A DNA stretch of 5,935 nt, from assembly GCA_018066825.1 (NCBI GenBank), contig JAGPVU010000126.1, positions 1-5,935 on the forward strand, read 5' to 3'. Below are positions 1 through 5,935 of this stretch, in pieces. Made by a program: the position numbers and the translations under genes. Every line of letters starts with the position of its first letter. Position 1 is the first letter of the stretch. This DNA comes from Cycloclasticus sp. (GTDB lineage: Bacteria > Pseudomonadota > Gammaproteobacteria > Methylococcales > Cycloclasticaceae). The notes below the pieces were generated by a model, which saw only the letters and a program-made list of their open reading frames with translations, did not search any database and was not told where the DNA came from.

Positions 1-8
1 TGTTATGC

Positions 9-12
9 TCCG
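9..12 (-). promoter_or_regulatory. Shine-Dalgarno-like GGAG for a gene just beyond the left edge
   Basis: Read on the minus strand, the last bases of the window are ATCGGAGCATAACA. They contain a GGAG element followed by eight bases before the sequence ends, the usual distance to a start codon that would lie immediately outside. The element sits about 28 bases past the yajR stop, which suits a second gene in the same minus-strand transcript. In pseudomonads the gene after the yajR-type transporter beside uvrA is ssb, so ssb is the inferred target. No coding sequence of that gene is present here. Confidence 0.4.
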
Positions 13-22
13 ATTTTTATTA

Positions 23-41
23 GGCCCTATGGGCTCGTTTT
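23..41. other. Small GC-rich hairpin after yajR
   Basis: GCCC (24-27) and GGGC (31-34) form a four-pair stem with a three-base TAT loop, extendable by one G-U pair (23/35) in a plus-strand transcript. On the plus strand it is followed by TCGTTTT. On the minus strand, the direction of yajR, no uninterrupted T run follows. A terminator for yajR is therefore poorly supported. It may be a weak attenuating or RNA-end structure between yajR and the next gene, or chance. Confidence 0.2.
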
Positions 42-1422
42 ATGATGAGGGAATAATAGCATCCAGTGCTTGTTGGTCCAATAGCTCAGTATCTACTTTT
101 AAATAAGCCGTTGAGTCGTCGACCGAAACGCCCACATCAAGCACCCCCCGTACAGCTAATAGCTTATCAGTAATTTCTTTTGCTTGCGCAGTAGTTTCAA
201 GCTCTATGTGTTTTAGTAAACTCGTCATATGTCGTGGCGCTTTCATGCTAAATGCAACCAGCAACCAAAGCACTAGCACCAAGGCACAAAACAAGAACAC
301 CTCGGATAAACCAAACGCATCCCAAATTAAACCACCGCATAAGCCGCCACAAAAGGCACCAAAAAATTGCGCGCTTGAGTACACGCCCATTGCCGTTCCC
401 TTGCCACCAGCAAAAGCAATTTTAGAAATTAACGACGGCAAACTGGCTTCCAGTAAATTAAATGCGGTAAAAAAAACAAACAACGCCGCTACCAGCCCCC
501 ACAAAGTGTCAGCAAATAAGTACAAGCCAAAACAAGCCATGGATAAGGTCGCGACTGCGCCGACAAAAACCTTTTTCATTTGTCGTTTTTTTTCAGCCAA
601 AATGATGAAAGGTATCATTGCCATAACCGACAAAACCAACACAGGTAAATACACCAGCCAATGATCTTCCGCGGCTATCGCCAGTTTGCCACGCATGAAT
701 AGGGGCAAAACCACGAACATCGCCGTCATCACTAGGTGCAAACAGAAGATACCAAAATCTAAGCGTAATAACTGACCATCCTTTAGTACTTTACCCATTA
801 AGGCGGGCACCGGTTCTGCGTCTTTGTGCACCGACACCGTGGTAGGTTGCGGCACCACCTTATACAGAATAACAATACCCATAAGCGCCAAACCGGCAGT
901 AAACCAAAAAATACCCTGTAGCCCAACAACGGACGCCAATAATGGCCCTATCACCATAGCAATACCGAATGAAATACCGATGCTTATGCCGATTGAAGCC
1001 ATGATTTTTGTGCGGTTTTGTTCCGACGTGAGATCGGCAGCCAAGGCCATTACCGCGGCGGCCACCGCACCACTTCCTTGTAAGGCCCGACCTATAATAA
1101 TGCCGACAATAGTCGTCGACATAGCGGCGACGACACTGCCTAATACAAACAGCAGTAGGCCAATCGTAATAATTTTTTTACGCCCAAAACGATCCGACAG
1201 TAAACCAAAAGGAATTTGCAATAATGCCTGAGTCAGGCCGTACACGCTGATCGCCAAGCCTAACAATAACGGGGTCACACCATCGAAGTTTTCGGCATAC
1301 AGCGACATCACCGGCAAAATCATAAACAAGCCTAGCATTCGCATCGAGAAAATACCGGCTAAACCTAAGCTTGCCTTTTTCTCTCGATCGCTCATCAATG
1401 ATTGGCTAGAAGAATCAGCCAT
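40..1422 (-). CDS. yajR: YajR-type MFS transporter with C-terminal YAM domain
   Basis: This is a 460-residue major facilitator superfamily transporter of the inner membrane, presumed to be a proton-driven exporter; the substrate of the YajR family is not settled. About twelve hydrophobic segments fill residues 20-395. MFS motif A is clear after the second segment (GLLSDRFGRKK, 73-83, with D77), and a motif B-like R112-x-x-Q-G-S-G lies in the fourth. As I recall it, E. coli YajR is similar throughout, including the stretch QNRTK and the GTAMGVYS region, and has almost the same length (454). After M399 the protein leaves the membrane and ends in a soluble segment of about 58 residues. Its beta-alpha-beta pattern matches the ferredoxin-like YAM domain peculiar to YajR. 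The chosen ATG has only a weak ribosome site (GGG about 11 bases upstream). M10 is an alternative start but also lacks a good site. The gene is divergent from uvrA across 68 bases and is probably followed by ssb. Confidence 0.93.
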   Translation of the reverse strand: MADSSSQSLMSDREKKASLGLAGIFSMRMLGLFMILPVMSLYAENFDGVTPLLLGLAISVYGLTQALLQIPFGLLSDRFGRKKIITIGLLLFVLGSVVAAMSTTIVGIIIGRALQGSGAVAAAVMALAADLTSEQNRTKIMASIGISIGISFGIAMVIGPLLASVVGLQGIFWFTAGLALMGIVILYKVVPQPTTVSVHKDAEPVPALMGKVLKDGQLLRLDFGIFCLHLVMTAMFVVLPLFMRGKLAIAAEDHWLVYLPVLVLSVMAMIPFIILAEKKRQMKKVFVGAVATLSMACFGLYLFADTLWGLVAALFVFFTAFNLLEASLPSLISKIAFAGGKGTAMGVYSSAQFFGAFCGGLCGGLIWDAFGLSEVFLFCALVLVLWLLVAFSMKAPRHMTSLLKHIELETTAQAKEITDKLLAVRGVLDVGVSVDDSTAYLKVDTELLDQQALDAIIPSS

Positions 1423-1490
1423 AATTACTTTGCCCAGCCTGTGAAAAGGGGGGTATATTAACAGGTTTAGCGAGCAAATTAGACAGTTAG
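1423..1490. promoter_or_regulatory. Divergent yajR/uvrA control region
   Basis: These 68 bases separate two divergent start codons and so must carry at least part of both promoters. An AT-rich core (TATATTAA, 1454-1461) can be read as a -10 element on either strand: TATATT on plus, TAATAT on minus (1460-1455). It is preceded by a run of six G (1448-1453). CCTGT (1438-1442) and ACAGG (1461-1465) form an inverted repeat with an 18-base spacer, and a further ACAG lies at 1483-1486. A canonical LexA box (CTGT, eight bases, ACAG), expected before uvrA in many gammaproteobacteria, is not present here. The sites are read by eye only. Confidence 0.5.
1429..1459 (+). promoter_or_regulatory. Candidate sigma-70 promoter of uvrA
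   Basis: A possible -35 element TTGCCC (1429-1434, four of six bases matching TTGACA) is followed after 19 bases by TATATT (1454-1459) as -10. The spacer is longer than the optimal 17 and contains the six-G run. Transcription would begin around 1466, giving a leader of about 25 bases. No better pair lies in the short intergenic space, but a start inside the 5' part of yajR cannot be excluded. Confidence 0.3.
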
Positions 1491-4331
1491 ATGGATAGCA
1501 TTCAAATTCGTGGGGCCAGAACCCACAACTTAAAAGATATTGACCTGGATTTACCCCGTGACAAGCTGATTGTCATCACCGGTTTATCCGGCTCAGGCAA
1601 GTCATCATTAGCCTTTGACACCATCTACGCCGAGGGTCAGCGCCGTTATGTTGAGTCTTTATCGGCCTATGCGCGACAATTTTTATCGGTGATGGAAAAG
1701 CCCGATGTCGACCACATCGAAGGCTTATCACCTGCCATTTCTATCGAACAAAAATCCACCTCGCACAACCCGCGCTCGACGGTAGGAACGATCACCGAAA
1801 TTTACGATTACCTACGGCTGTTATTTGCTCGCACAGGTATTCCGCAATGTCCCGATCACGGCACCTCATTAGAAGCACAAACCATTAGCCAAATGGTCGA
1901 TTCTGTACTTGCGCTCAACCCAGACAAACGCTGGATGCTTTTAGCACCCGTCGTTCAAGAACGCAAAGGCGAACACTTTAATATTTTAAACGACCTGCGT
2001 AATCAGGGTTTTATTCGCGCTCGTATTGATGGCAACGTCGTCGAGTTAGACGACGCCCCGGTATTAGAACTAAAAAAGAAACACACCATCGAAGTGGTCG
2101 TCGACCGTTTTAAAATTAACGACGAACTCGCGGTACGCTTAGCAGAGTCTTTTGAAACAGCGTTAAAGTTGGCTGAAGGCATCGCCGTTATCAGCAGTAT
2201 TGACGATGATGAAGAAATTCTTTTTTCTGCCCGCTTTGCCTGCCCACAATGCGGCTATAGCATCAGCGAGCTTGAGCCTCGCAGCTTCTCATTCAATAGC
2301 CCCAAAGGGGCTTGCGCAGGCTGCGATGGTCTTGGAATAAAACAATACATCGACCCTACACAAGTTATCCATAGCCCCTCCATTAGTCTTGCCGGTGGTG
2401 CTGTACGCGGATGGGATAAGCGCAATATGTATTATTACCAAATGATCATGTCGCTTGCTAAGCACTATAAATTTGACCCTGAAGCGGCATTCGATTCCTA
2501 TTCCGAGCCTATTCAGCAAGCCATTTTATTTGGCAGCGGTGAGGAAGACATTCGTTTTGCTACGCTTAATAGCCGTGGCGAAACAAGCCACAGAACCCAC
2601 CCGTTTGAAGGCATTATCCACAGCATGGAGCGCCGTTATCGTGAAACCGATTCCAGCACAGTACGCGACGAATTGGCCAAGTATTTATCCACCAAAGCGT
2701 GCCCGGATTGTCAGGGCCAACGCCTTAACCTGGCTGCGCGTCACGTGTTTGTTGATAGCCACAATTTGCCGCAAATTACCGGCTTATCTATTCGCAAAGC
2801 CAGCGCTTTGTTCGCCACATTAAAACTCGCGGGCCACCGTGGAGAGATCGCCAAAAAGGTGATTAAAGAAATAAAAGCCCGGCTCGATTTTTTAATCAAC
2901 GTAGGCTTGGATTACTTATCACTCGACCGCAGTGCTGACACCCTATCTGGCGGAGAGGCACAACGTATTCGCCTCGCTAGCCAAATTGGCGCAGGCCTGG
3001 TCGGGGTTATGTACGTCCTAGACGAGCCCTCCATCGGCCTGCACCAACGCGACAATCAACGCCTTATTAACACGCTGTTCCATTTACGCGATATCGGTAA
3101 TACGGTGATCGTCGTAGAGCACGATGAAGATGCTATTTTGGCTGCCGACCACGTTGTTGACATTGGACCGCAAGCGGGTATTCACGGTGGACAAATCATC
3201 GCCCAAGGTACTCCTCAAGATATTCTCAACAACCCTGCATCAACCACCGGACAATACCTCTCGGGCAAGCAACGTATCGACTTACCTACCGTGCGTCAGC
3301 CTGTCGATCCGGCAAAACTACTACGCATTAATAACGCTAGCGGAAACAACCTAAAAAACATCACCGTCGAAATCCCTATTGGCTTATTCACCTGTGTCAC
3401 GGGTGTATCGGGGTCTGGGAAATCTACGCTGATTAACGAAACCTTATACCCGGCTGTCGCCAAAACATTGAATAACTCGTCACGACCTATTGCAGCAAAC
3501 GATGGCGTAGACGGCCTAGAGCATATTGATAAAGTCGTGGACATTGACCAAAGCCCTATCGGCAGAACGCCGCGCTCAAACCCAGCGACTTACACGGGAT
3601 TATTTACCCCGATCAGAGAGTTATTTGCCGCTACCCCCGAGGCACGCTCTCGCGGCTATACCCCGGGGCGATTTAGCTTTAATGTCAAAGGCGGTCGTTG
3701 CGAAACCTGTAAGGGTGATGGCGTTATTAAAGTAGAAATGCACTTTCTCGCCGACGTTTACGTGCATTGTGAAAGCTGCAAAGGCCAGCGTTATAATCGT
3801 GAGACATTAGAAGTTCGCTATAAAGGTAAAACCATTCATCAAATTCTGTCGATGACCGTAGAAGATGCCGCCGAATTCTTTTCCGCAGTTCCCGTTATTT
3901 CCAGAAAACTACAAACCTTGATGGAAGTTGGTTTAGGCTATATTACGCTCGGGCAAAACGCCGTCACCTTATCAGGCGGTGAGGCACAACGCGTCAAACT
4001 GTCGCGTGAATTATCTAAGCGCGATACCGGCAAAACGCTTTATATCCTTGACGAACCAACCACCGGCTTGCACTTCGCAGACATTAAACAGCTTCTTAGT
4101 GTGCTGCATAAACTAAGAGATCACGGCAACACCTTGGTCATCATCGAGCACAACCTAGACGTGATTAAAACCGCCGATTGGGTTATTGATATTGGGCCTG
4201 AAGGCGGCGATGGCGGCGGCCAAGTGATCGCCCAAGGCGATCCTGAAACTGTATCCAGCTATGCCGATTCCTATACCGGCCACTATTTAAAAGATTTTTT
4301 AACCAAGGCCTCCGTTAGTCAAACGGGTTAA
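1491..4331 (+). CDS. uvrA: Excinuclease ABC subunit A (UvrA)
   Basis: UvrA is the cytoplasmic damage sensor of nucleotide excision repair. As a dimer it scans DNA, loads UvrB at lesions and leaves before UvrC cuts. The 946-residue protein has the full family plan, close to the 940 residues of E. coli UvrA. The first Walker A is GLSGSGKS (31-38, K37), followed by the UvrB-binding and insertion domains. The first zinc module has C251, C254, C275 and C278. The first ABC signature is LSGGE (485-489), with Walker B ending D511-E512. The second Walker A is GVSGSGKST (638-646, K644). The second zinc module is C737, C740, C760 and C763. The second signature LSGGE is at 827-831, with D854-E855. Both ATPase sites and all eight zinc ligands are intact. 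The start matches the family N-terminus (MDSIQIRGARTHNL); the ribosome site before it is weak. The BASS gene follows after 11 bases and is probably on the same transcript. SOS control is usual for uvrA, but no canonical LexA box is visible. Confidence 0.99.
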   Translation: MDSIQIRGARTHNLKDIDLDLPRDKLIVITGLSGSGKSSLAFDTIYAEGQRRYVESLSAYARQFLSVMEKPDVDHIEGLSPAISIEQKSTSHNPRSTVGTITEIYDYLRLLFARTGIPQCPDHGTSLEAQTISQMVDSVLALNPDKRWMLLAPVVQERKGEHFNILNDLRNQGFIRARIDGNVVELDDAPVLELKKKHTIEVVVDRFKINDELAVRLAESFETALKLAEGIAVISSIDDDEEILFSARFACPQCGYSISELEPRSFSFNSPKGACAGCDGLGIKQYIDPTQVIHSPSISLAGGAVRGWDKRNMYYYQMIMSLAKHYKFDPEAAFDSYSEPIQQAILFGSGEEDIRFATLNSRGETSHRTHPFEGIIHSMERRYRETDSSTVRDELAKYLSTKACPDCQGQRLNLAARHVFVDSHNLPQITGLSIRKASALFATLKLAGHRGEIAKKVIKEIKARLDFLINVGLDYLSLDRSADTLSGGEAQRIRLASQIGAGLVGVMYVLDEPSIGLHQRDNQRLINTLFHLRDIGNTVIVVEHDEDAILAADHVVDIGPQAGIHGGQIIAQGTPQDILNNPASTTGQYLSGKQRIDLPTVRQPVDPAKLLRINNASGNNLKNITVEIPIGLFTCVTGVSGSGKSTLINETLYPAVAKTLNNSSRPIAANDGVDGLEHIDKVVDIDQSPIGRTPRSNPATYTGLFTPIRELFAATPEARSRGYTPGRFSFNVKGGRCETCKGDGVIKVEMHFLADVYVHCESCKGQRYNRETLEVRYKGKTIHQILSMTVEDAAEFFSAVPVISRKLQTLMEVGLGYITLGQNAVTLSGGEAQRVKLSRELSKRDTGKTLYILDEPTTGLHFADIKQLLSVLHKLRDHGNTLVIIEHNLDVIKTADWVIDIGPEGGDGGGQVIAQGDPETVSSYADSYTGHYLKDFLTKASVSQTG

Positions 4332-4342
4332 CAAAGCGTTAG

Positions 4343-5248
4343 ATGATGAACTTAGCCACCAAACTTTTCCCACTGTGGGCAATTTTACTATCGGCTTTAG
4401 CCTATGGTTTCCCCGCCCTGTTTACGCCACTTAAACCCAGCTTGTTTTTTTTACTTGGCTTGGTGATGTTTGGTATGGGGATCAGTTTAAAGGCCAACGA
4501 TTTTCTTGCCATTTTAAAGTCACCAAAACCCATTTTTCTCGGTCTTTTAATACAATTCTTATGCATGCCTTTTTTTGCTTGGGCTCTCTCGTCTTATTTG
4601 CAATTACCCCTGATGCTCGCAACCGGCATGGTCCTCGTCGGCGCCAGCCCCGGCGGCACGGCCTCTAATGTTATCTGCTATCTGGCTAAAGCCAATGTCG
4701 CCCTGTCGATCACCATCACCACCTTTTCCACCCTATTGGCGGTGGTGATGACGCCGCTACTAAGCCTGTTATACCTCGGCAAGCAGATTGACGTGCCGGC
4801 GATGAAGATGCTACTGGATATCGTTAAAATCATTATCTTGCCGGTCACTGCCGGGCTTATCATCAATCATTTCTTTAGTGCTTACCTCGGGCGAATAAAA
4901 CAAGTTTTTCCTTTGATTTCCGTTTTTTCAATCGTTTTAATTATTGCCATTATCGTTGCGCTCAACCAGCCACAACTTGGTTCGATTGGCATACTGCTTG
5001 TGGTTGCCGTGGCCTTACATAACGCCTTGGGCTTAATCGTTGGCTATTGGATTCCATGTATGTTGGGGATGGATAAGCGCACCTGCAAAACCTTAGCAAT
5101 CGAAGTCGGCATGCAAAACTCAGGCTTAGCCGTTGCCTTGGCGGTTAAGTATTTTGCACCTGCCGCGGCCTTAGCCGGCGCGCTATTTTCCTTATGGCAT
5201 AACTTAAGCGGCTCCTTATTGGCTGCCATTTGGTCACGCGCCAAATAA
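4343..5248 (+). CDS. Bile acid:sodium symporter (BASS) family transporter
   Basis: This is a 301-residue polytopic inner-membrane protein with about nine to ten hydrophobic segments and short loops, the normal size for prokaryotic BASS proteins. These use the sodium gradient to import organic anions. The two crossover regions are clear: GASPGGTASNVI (100-111) and IEVGMQNSG (253-261). Set against the Neisseria ASBT structure with an offset of six residues, every sodium ligand I recall is kept: S108, N109, S122, T126 and E254 for one site, and Q71, E254, V255, M257 and Q258 for the other. A late H286-N287 pair also fits the family's substrate cavity. The natural substrate cannot be told from sequence; bacterial relatives have been linked to pantoate or ketopantoate (PanS), bile acids and other organic acids. 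Two ATG codons in tandem (4343, 4346) make the start uncertain by one residue, and the ribosome site is weak. It lies 11 bases after uvrA, so co-transcription is likely, and the operon ends at the hairpin just downstream. Confidence 0.94.
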   Translation: MMNLATKLFPLWAILLSALAYGFPALFTPLKPSLFFLLGLVMFGMGISLKANDFLAILKSPKPIFLGLLIQFLCMPFFAWALSSYLQLPLMLATGMVLVGASPGGTASNVICYLAKANVALSITITTFSTLLAVVMTPLLSLLYLGKQIDVPAMKMLLDIVKIIILPVTAGLIINHFFSAYLGRIKQVFPLISVFSIVLIIAIIVALNQPQLGSIGILLVVAVALHNALGLIVGYWIPCMLGMDKRTCKTLAIEVGMQNSGLAVALAVKYFAPAAALAGALFSLWHNLSGSLLAAIWSRAK

Positions 5249-5258
5249 GACCGCCCAT

Positions 5259-5289
5259 AAAAGCCTGCTTATCCTCTAGCAGGCTTTTT
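5259..5289. terminator. Bidirectional rho-independent terminator
   Basis: AAAAGCCTGCT (5259-5269) pairs perfectly with AGCAGGCTTTT (5278-5288) around an eight-base loop, giving an 11-pair stem with a GC-rich middle. On the plus strand the stem runs into five T (5285-5289), right for ending the uvrA-BASS transcript 10 bases after the stop. On the minus strand the flanking A run becomes a T tract (TTTTATG), so the same hairpin can end tupA, whose stop lies about 11 bases before it. The convergent layout fits this double use. Confidence 0.87.
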
Positions 5290-5299
5290 GATCGTTAAC

Positions 5300-5935
5300 T
5301 TATTGCGCGTCGGGATAAAATAATTGCTGCCCACCTTTTTTAAAACCCGCAATAATCGCCTGCCCTTCAGCGCTAGTAACAAAACGGATGTATTTAGTCG
5401 CTAGGTCATAATTAACGCCTGCATGTTTAACCGGGTTAACCGCCATCACGTGATACGGGTTAAACAAAGTCTTATCGCCCTGAAACAGCACCTCGAGTGA
5501 TAATTTATCCACCATCGCAATTTGCGTTCCGCGGTCGCTTAATGCGTACGCCTGCTTTTCATTGGCGATGGTCAGCACTGTGCCCATCCCTTGACCCGCC
5601 TCGGCATACCATGTGCCAGAAGGACTTATGTTCGCCGCTTTCCAAAGCAGTTTTTCTTTTTTATGCGTGCCTGAATCATCACCCCTTGAAACAAATCTCG
5701 CTTGTGCGTGTGCTATTTTTTGTAGCGCCTGTGATGCTGTCGTAGCAGACGCGATTGCCGCAGGATCGCTCGCCGGTCCAACAATAACAAAGTCATTATG
5801 CATCACCGCAGCGCGGTCAATAAAATCCCCCGATGCGACATAGGCCAACTCGGCAGCGGGTGCGTGTACAAACACCACATCCACATCACCTTGGCTGCCA
5901 ATCTTTAACGCCTTGCCCGTTCCGACTGCGATAAC
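5300..5935 (-). CDS. tupA: Tungstate ABC transporter substrate-binding protein TupA (5' end beyond window)
   Basis: The minus-strand frame is open from the right edge to the stop at 5300-5302, giving 211 C-terminal residues. It resembles TupA, the periplasmic protein that binds tungstate (and less often molybdate) and delivers it to the TupB/TupC importer. The sequence opens with VIAVGTGKALKIGSQGDVDV, matching the TupA-type segment. Next come the 'VHAP' stretch, MHNDFVIVGP (fragment residues 45-54) and the SRGDDSGTH segment (83-91), characteristic of this periplasmic-binding subfamily and near the oxyanion site. Then follow a WYAEAGQGMGTVL stretch and the usual end 'TSAEGQAIIAGFKKGGQQLFYPDA'-like tail. 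A GTG at 5884 is internal, not the start, because homology continues upstream to the edge. Roughly 60-75 residues are missing: the signal peptide and the N-terminal TTTS-type anion-binding motif. No tupB or tupC lies downstream, so they must be upstream or elsewhere. Confusion with a molybdate or phosphate binding protein is unlikely but possible. Confidence 0.9.
   Translation of the reverse strand, partial: VIAVGTGKALKIGSQGDVDVVFVHAPAAELAYVASGDFIDRAAVMHNDFVIVGPASDPAAIASATTASQALQKIAHAQARFVSRGDDSGTHKKEKLLWKAANISPSGTWYAEAGQGMGTVLTIANEKQAYALSDRGTQIAMVDKLSLEVLFQGDKTLFNPYHVMAVNPVKHAGVNYDLATKYIRFVTSAEGQAIIAGFKKGGQQLFYPDAQ

Noticed and set aside
206..664. 152-residue plus-strand open frame opposite the 3' half of yajR
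   Set aside because: It is fully antisense to a well-supported gene and rich in K, P, T and A, as expected from the complement of membrane-protein codons. It has no recognisable domain or start signal.
824..1231. 135-residue plus-strand open frame opposite the 5' half of yajR
   Set aside because: It is antisense to MFS coding sequence, has low-complexity composition and matches no family.
1449..1464. Possible degenerate LexA box ending in TATTAACAG
   Set aside because: Only about 10 of 16 core positions match and the left half (CTGT) is replaced by G residues. It is too weak to annotate as a LexA site and is kept only as part of a finding.
2455..2823. 122-residue open frame inside uvrA in another plus frame
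   Set aside because: The uvrA frame is conserved across the whole interval. This frame shows no domain and is a shadow.
3296..3544. 82-residue minus-strand open frame inside uvrA
   Set aside because: It is antisense to the second Walker A region of uvrA, with nothing recognisable in the product.
1491..4331. Duplicated ABC motifs suggesting a gene fusion or repeat
   Set aside because: Two ATPase halves and two zinc modules are the normal architecture of every UvrA.
5497..5843. Two overlapping plus-strand open frames opposite tupA
   Set aside because: Both lie antisense to the conserved TupA segment and have no family signature. tupA explains the sequence.
5882..5884. GTG as the tupA start codon
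   Set aside because: TupA-like sequence (VIAVGTGKAL...) continues upstream in frame to the window edge, so the GTG is internal.

Overview
The window looks like ordinary chromosomal DNA from a gammaproteobacterium. The UvrA and YajR proteins resemble the enteric and Pseudomonas versions closely along their whole length, and the yajR/uvrA divergent layout is familiar from pseudomonads and related marine or aquatic gammaproteobacteria. The genus cannot be fixed from this sequence. Base composition looks even and moderate, the four genes are intact or cut only by the window edge, and I see no insertion sequence, integrase, CRISPR array, tRNA or rRNA.

Layout, left to right. Positions 1-39 hold a short gap with a small hairpin and, at the edge, a minus-strand Shine-Dalgarno-like GGAG that probably belongs to a next gene outside the window (ssb is the best guess). 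Positions 40-1422 (minus) encode a YajR-type major facilitator transporter with a C-terminal cytoplasmic ferredoxin-like domain. A 68-base divergent spacer follows, which must hold both promoters. Positions 1491-4331 (plus) encode full-length UvrA, the damage sensor of nucleotide excision repair. Eleven bases later, positions 4343-5248 (plus) encode a bile acid:sodium symporter (BASS) family membrane protein with the known sodium ligands conserved. A strong, probably bidirectional terminator hairpin (5259-5289) separates this unit from the convergent gene at 5300-5935 (minus). That gene is the C-terminal three quarters of a TupA-like tungstate-binding periplasmic protein and runs off the right edge.

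Functionally the region is a housekeeping repair gene surrounded by transport genes. uvrA and the BASS gene are probably co-transcribed, but no biochemical link is evident. yajR is transcribed away from uvrA, probably together with the gene to the left. tupA is a separate unit. I find no sign of a previously undescribed multi-gene system. The points most worth a second look are the uvrA control region (no canonical LexA box, but CTGT/ACAG half-sites at regular 22-base spacing), the uvrA-BASS coupling, and a tupA with no tupBC downstream.
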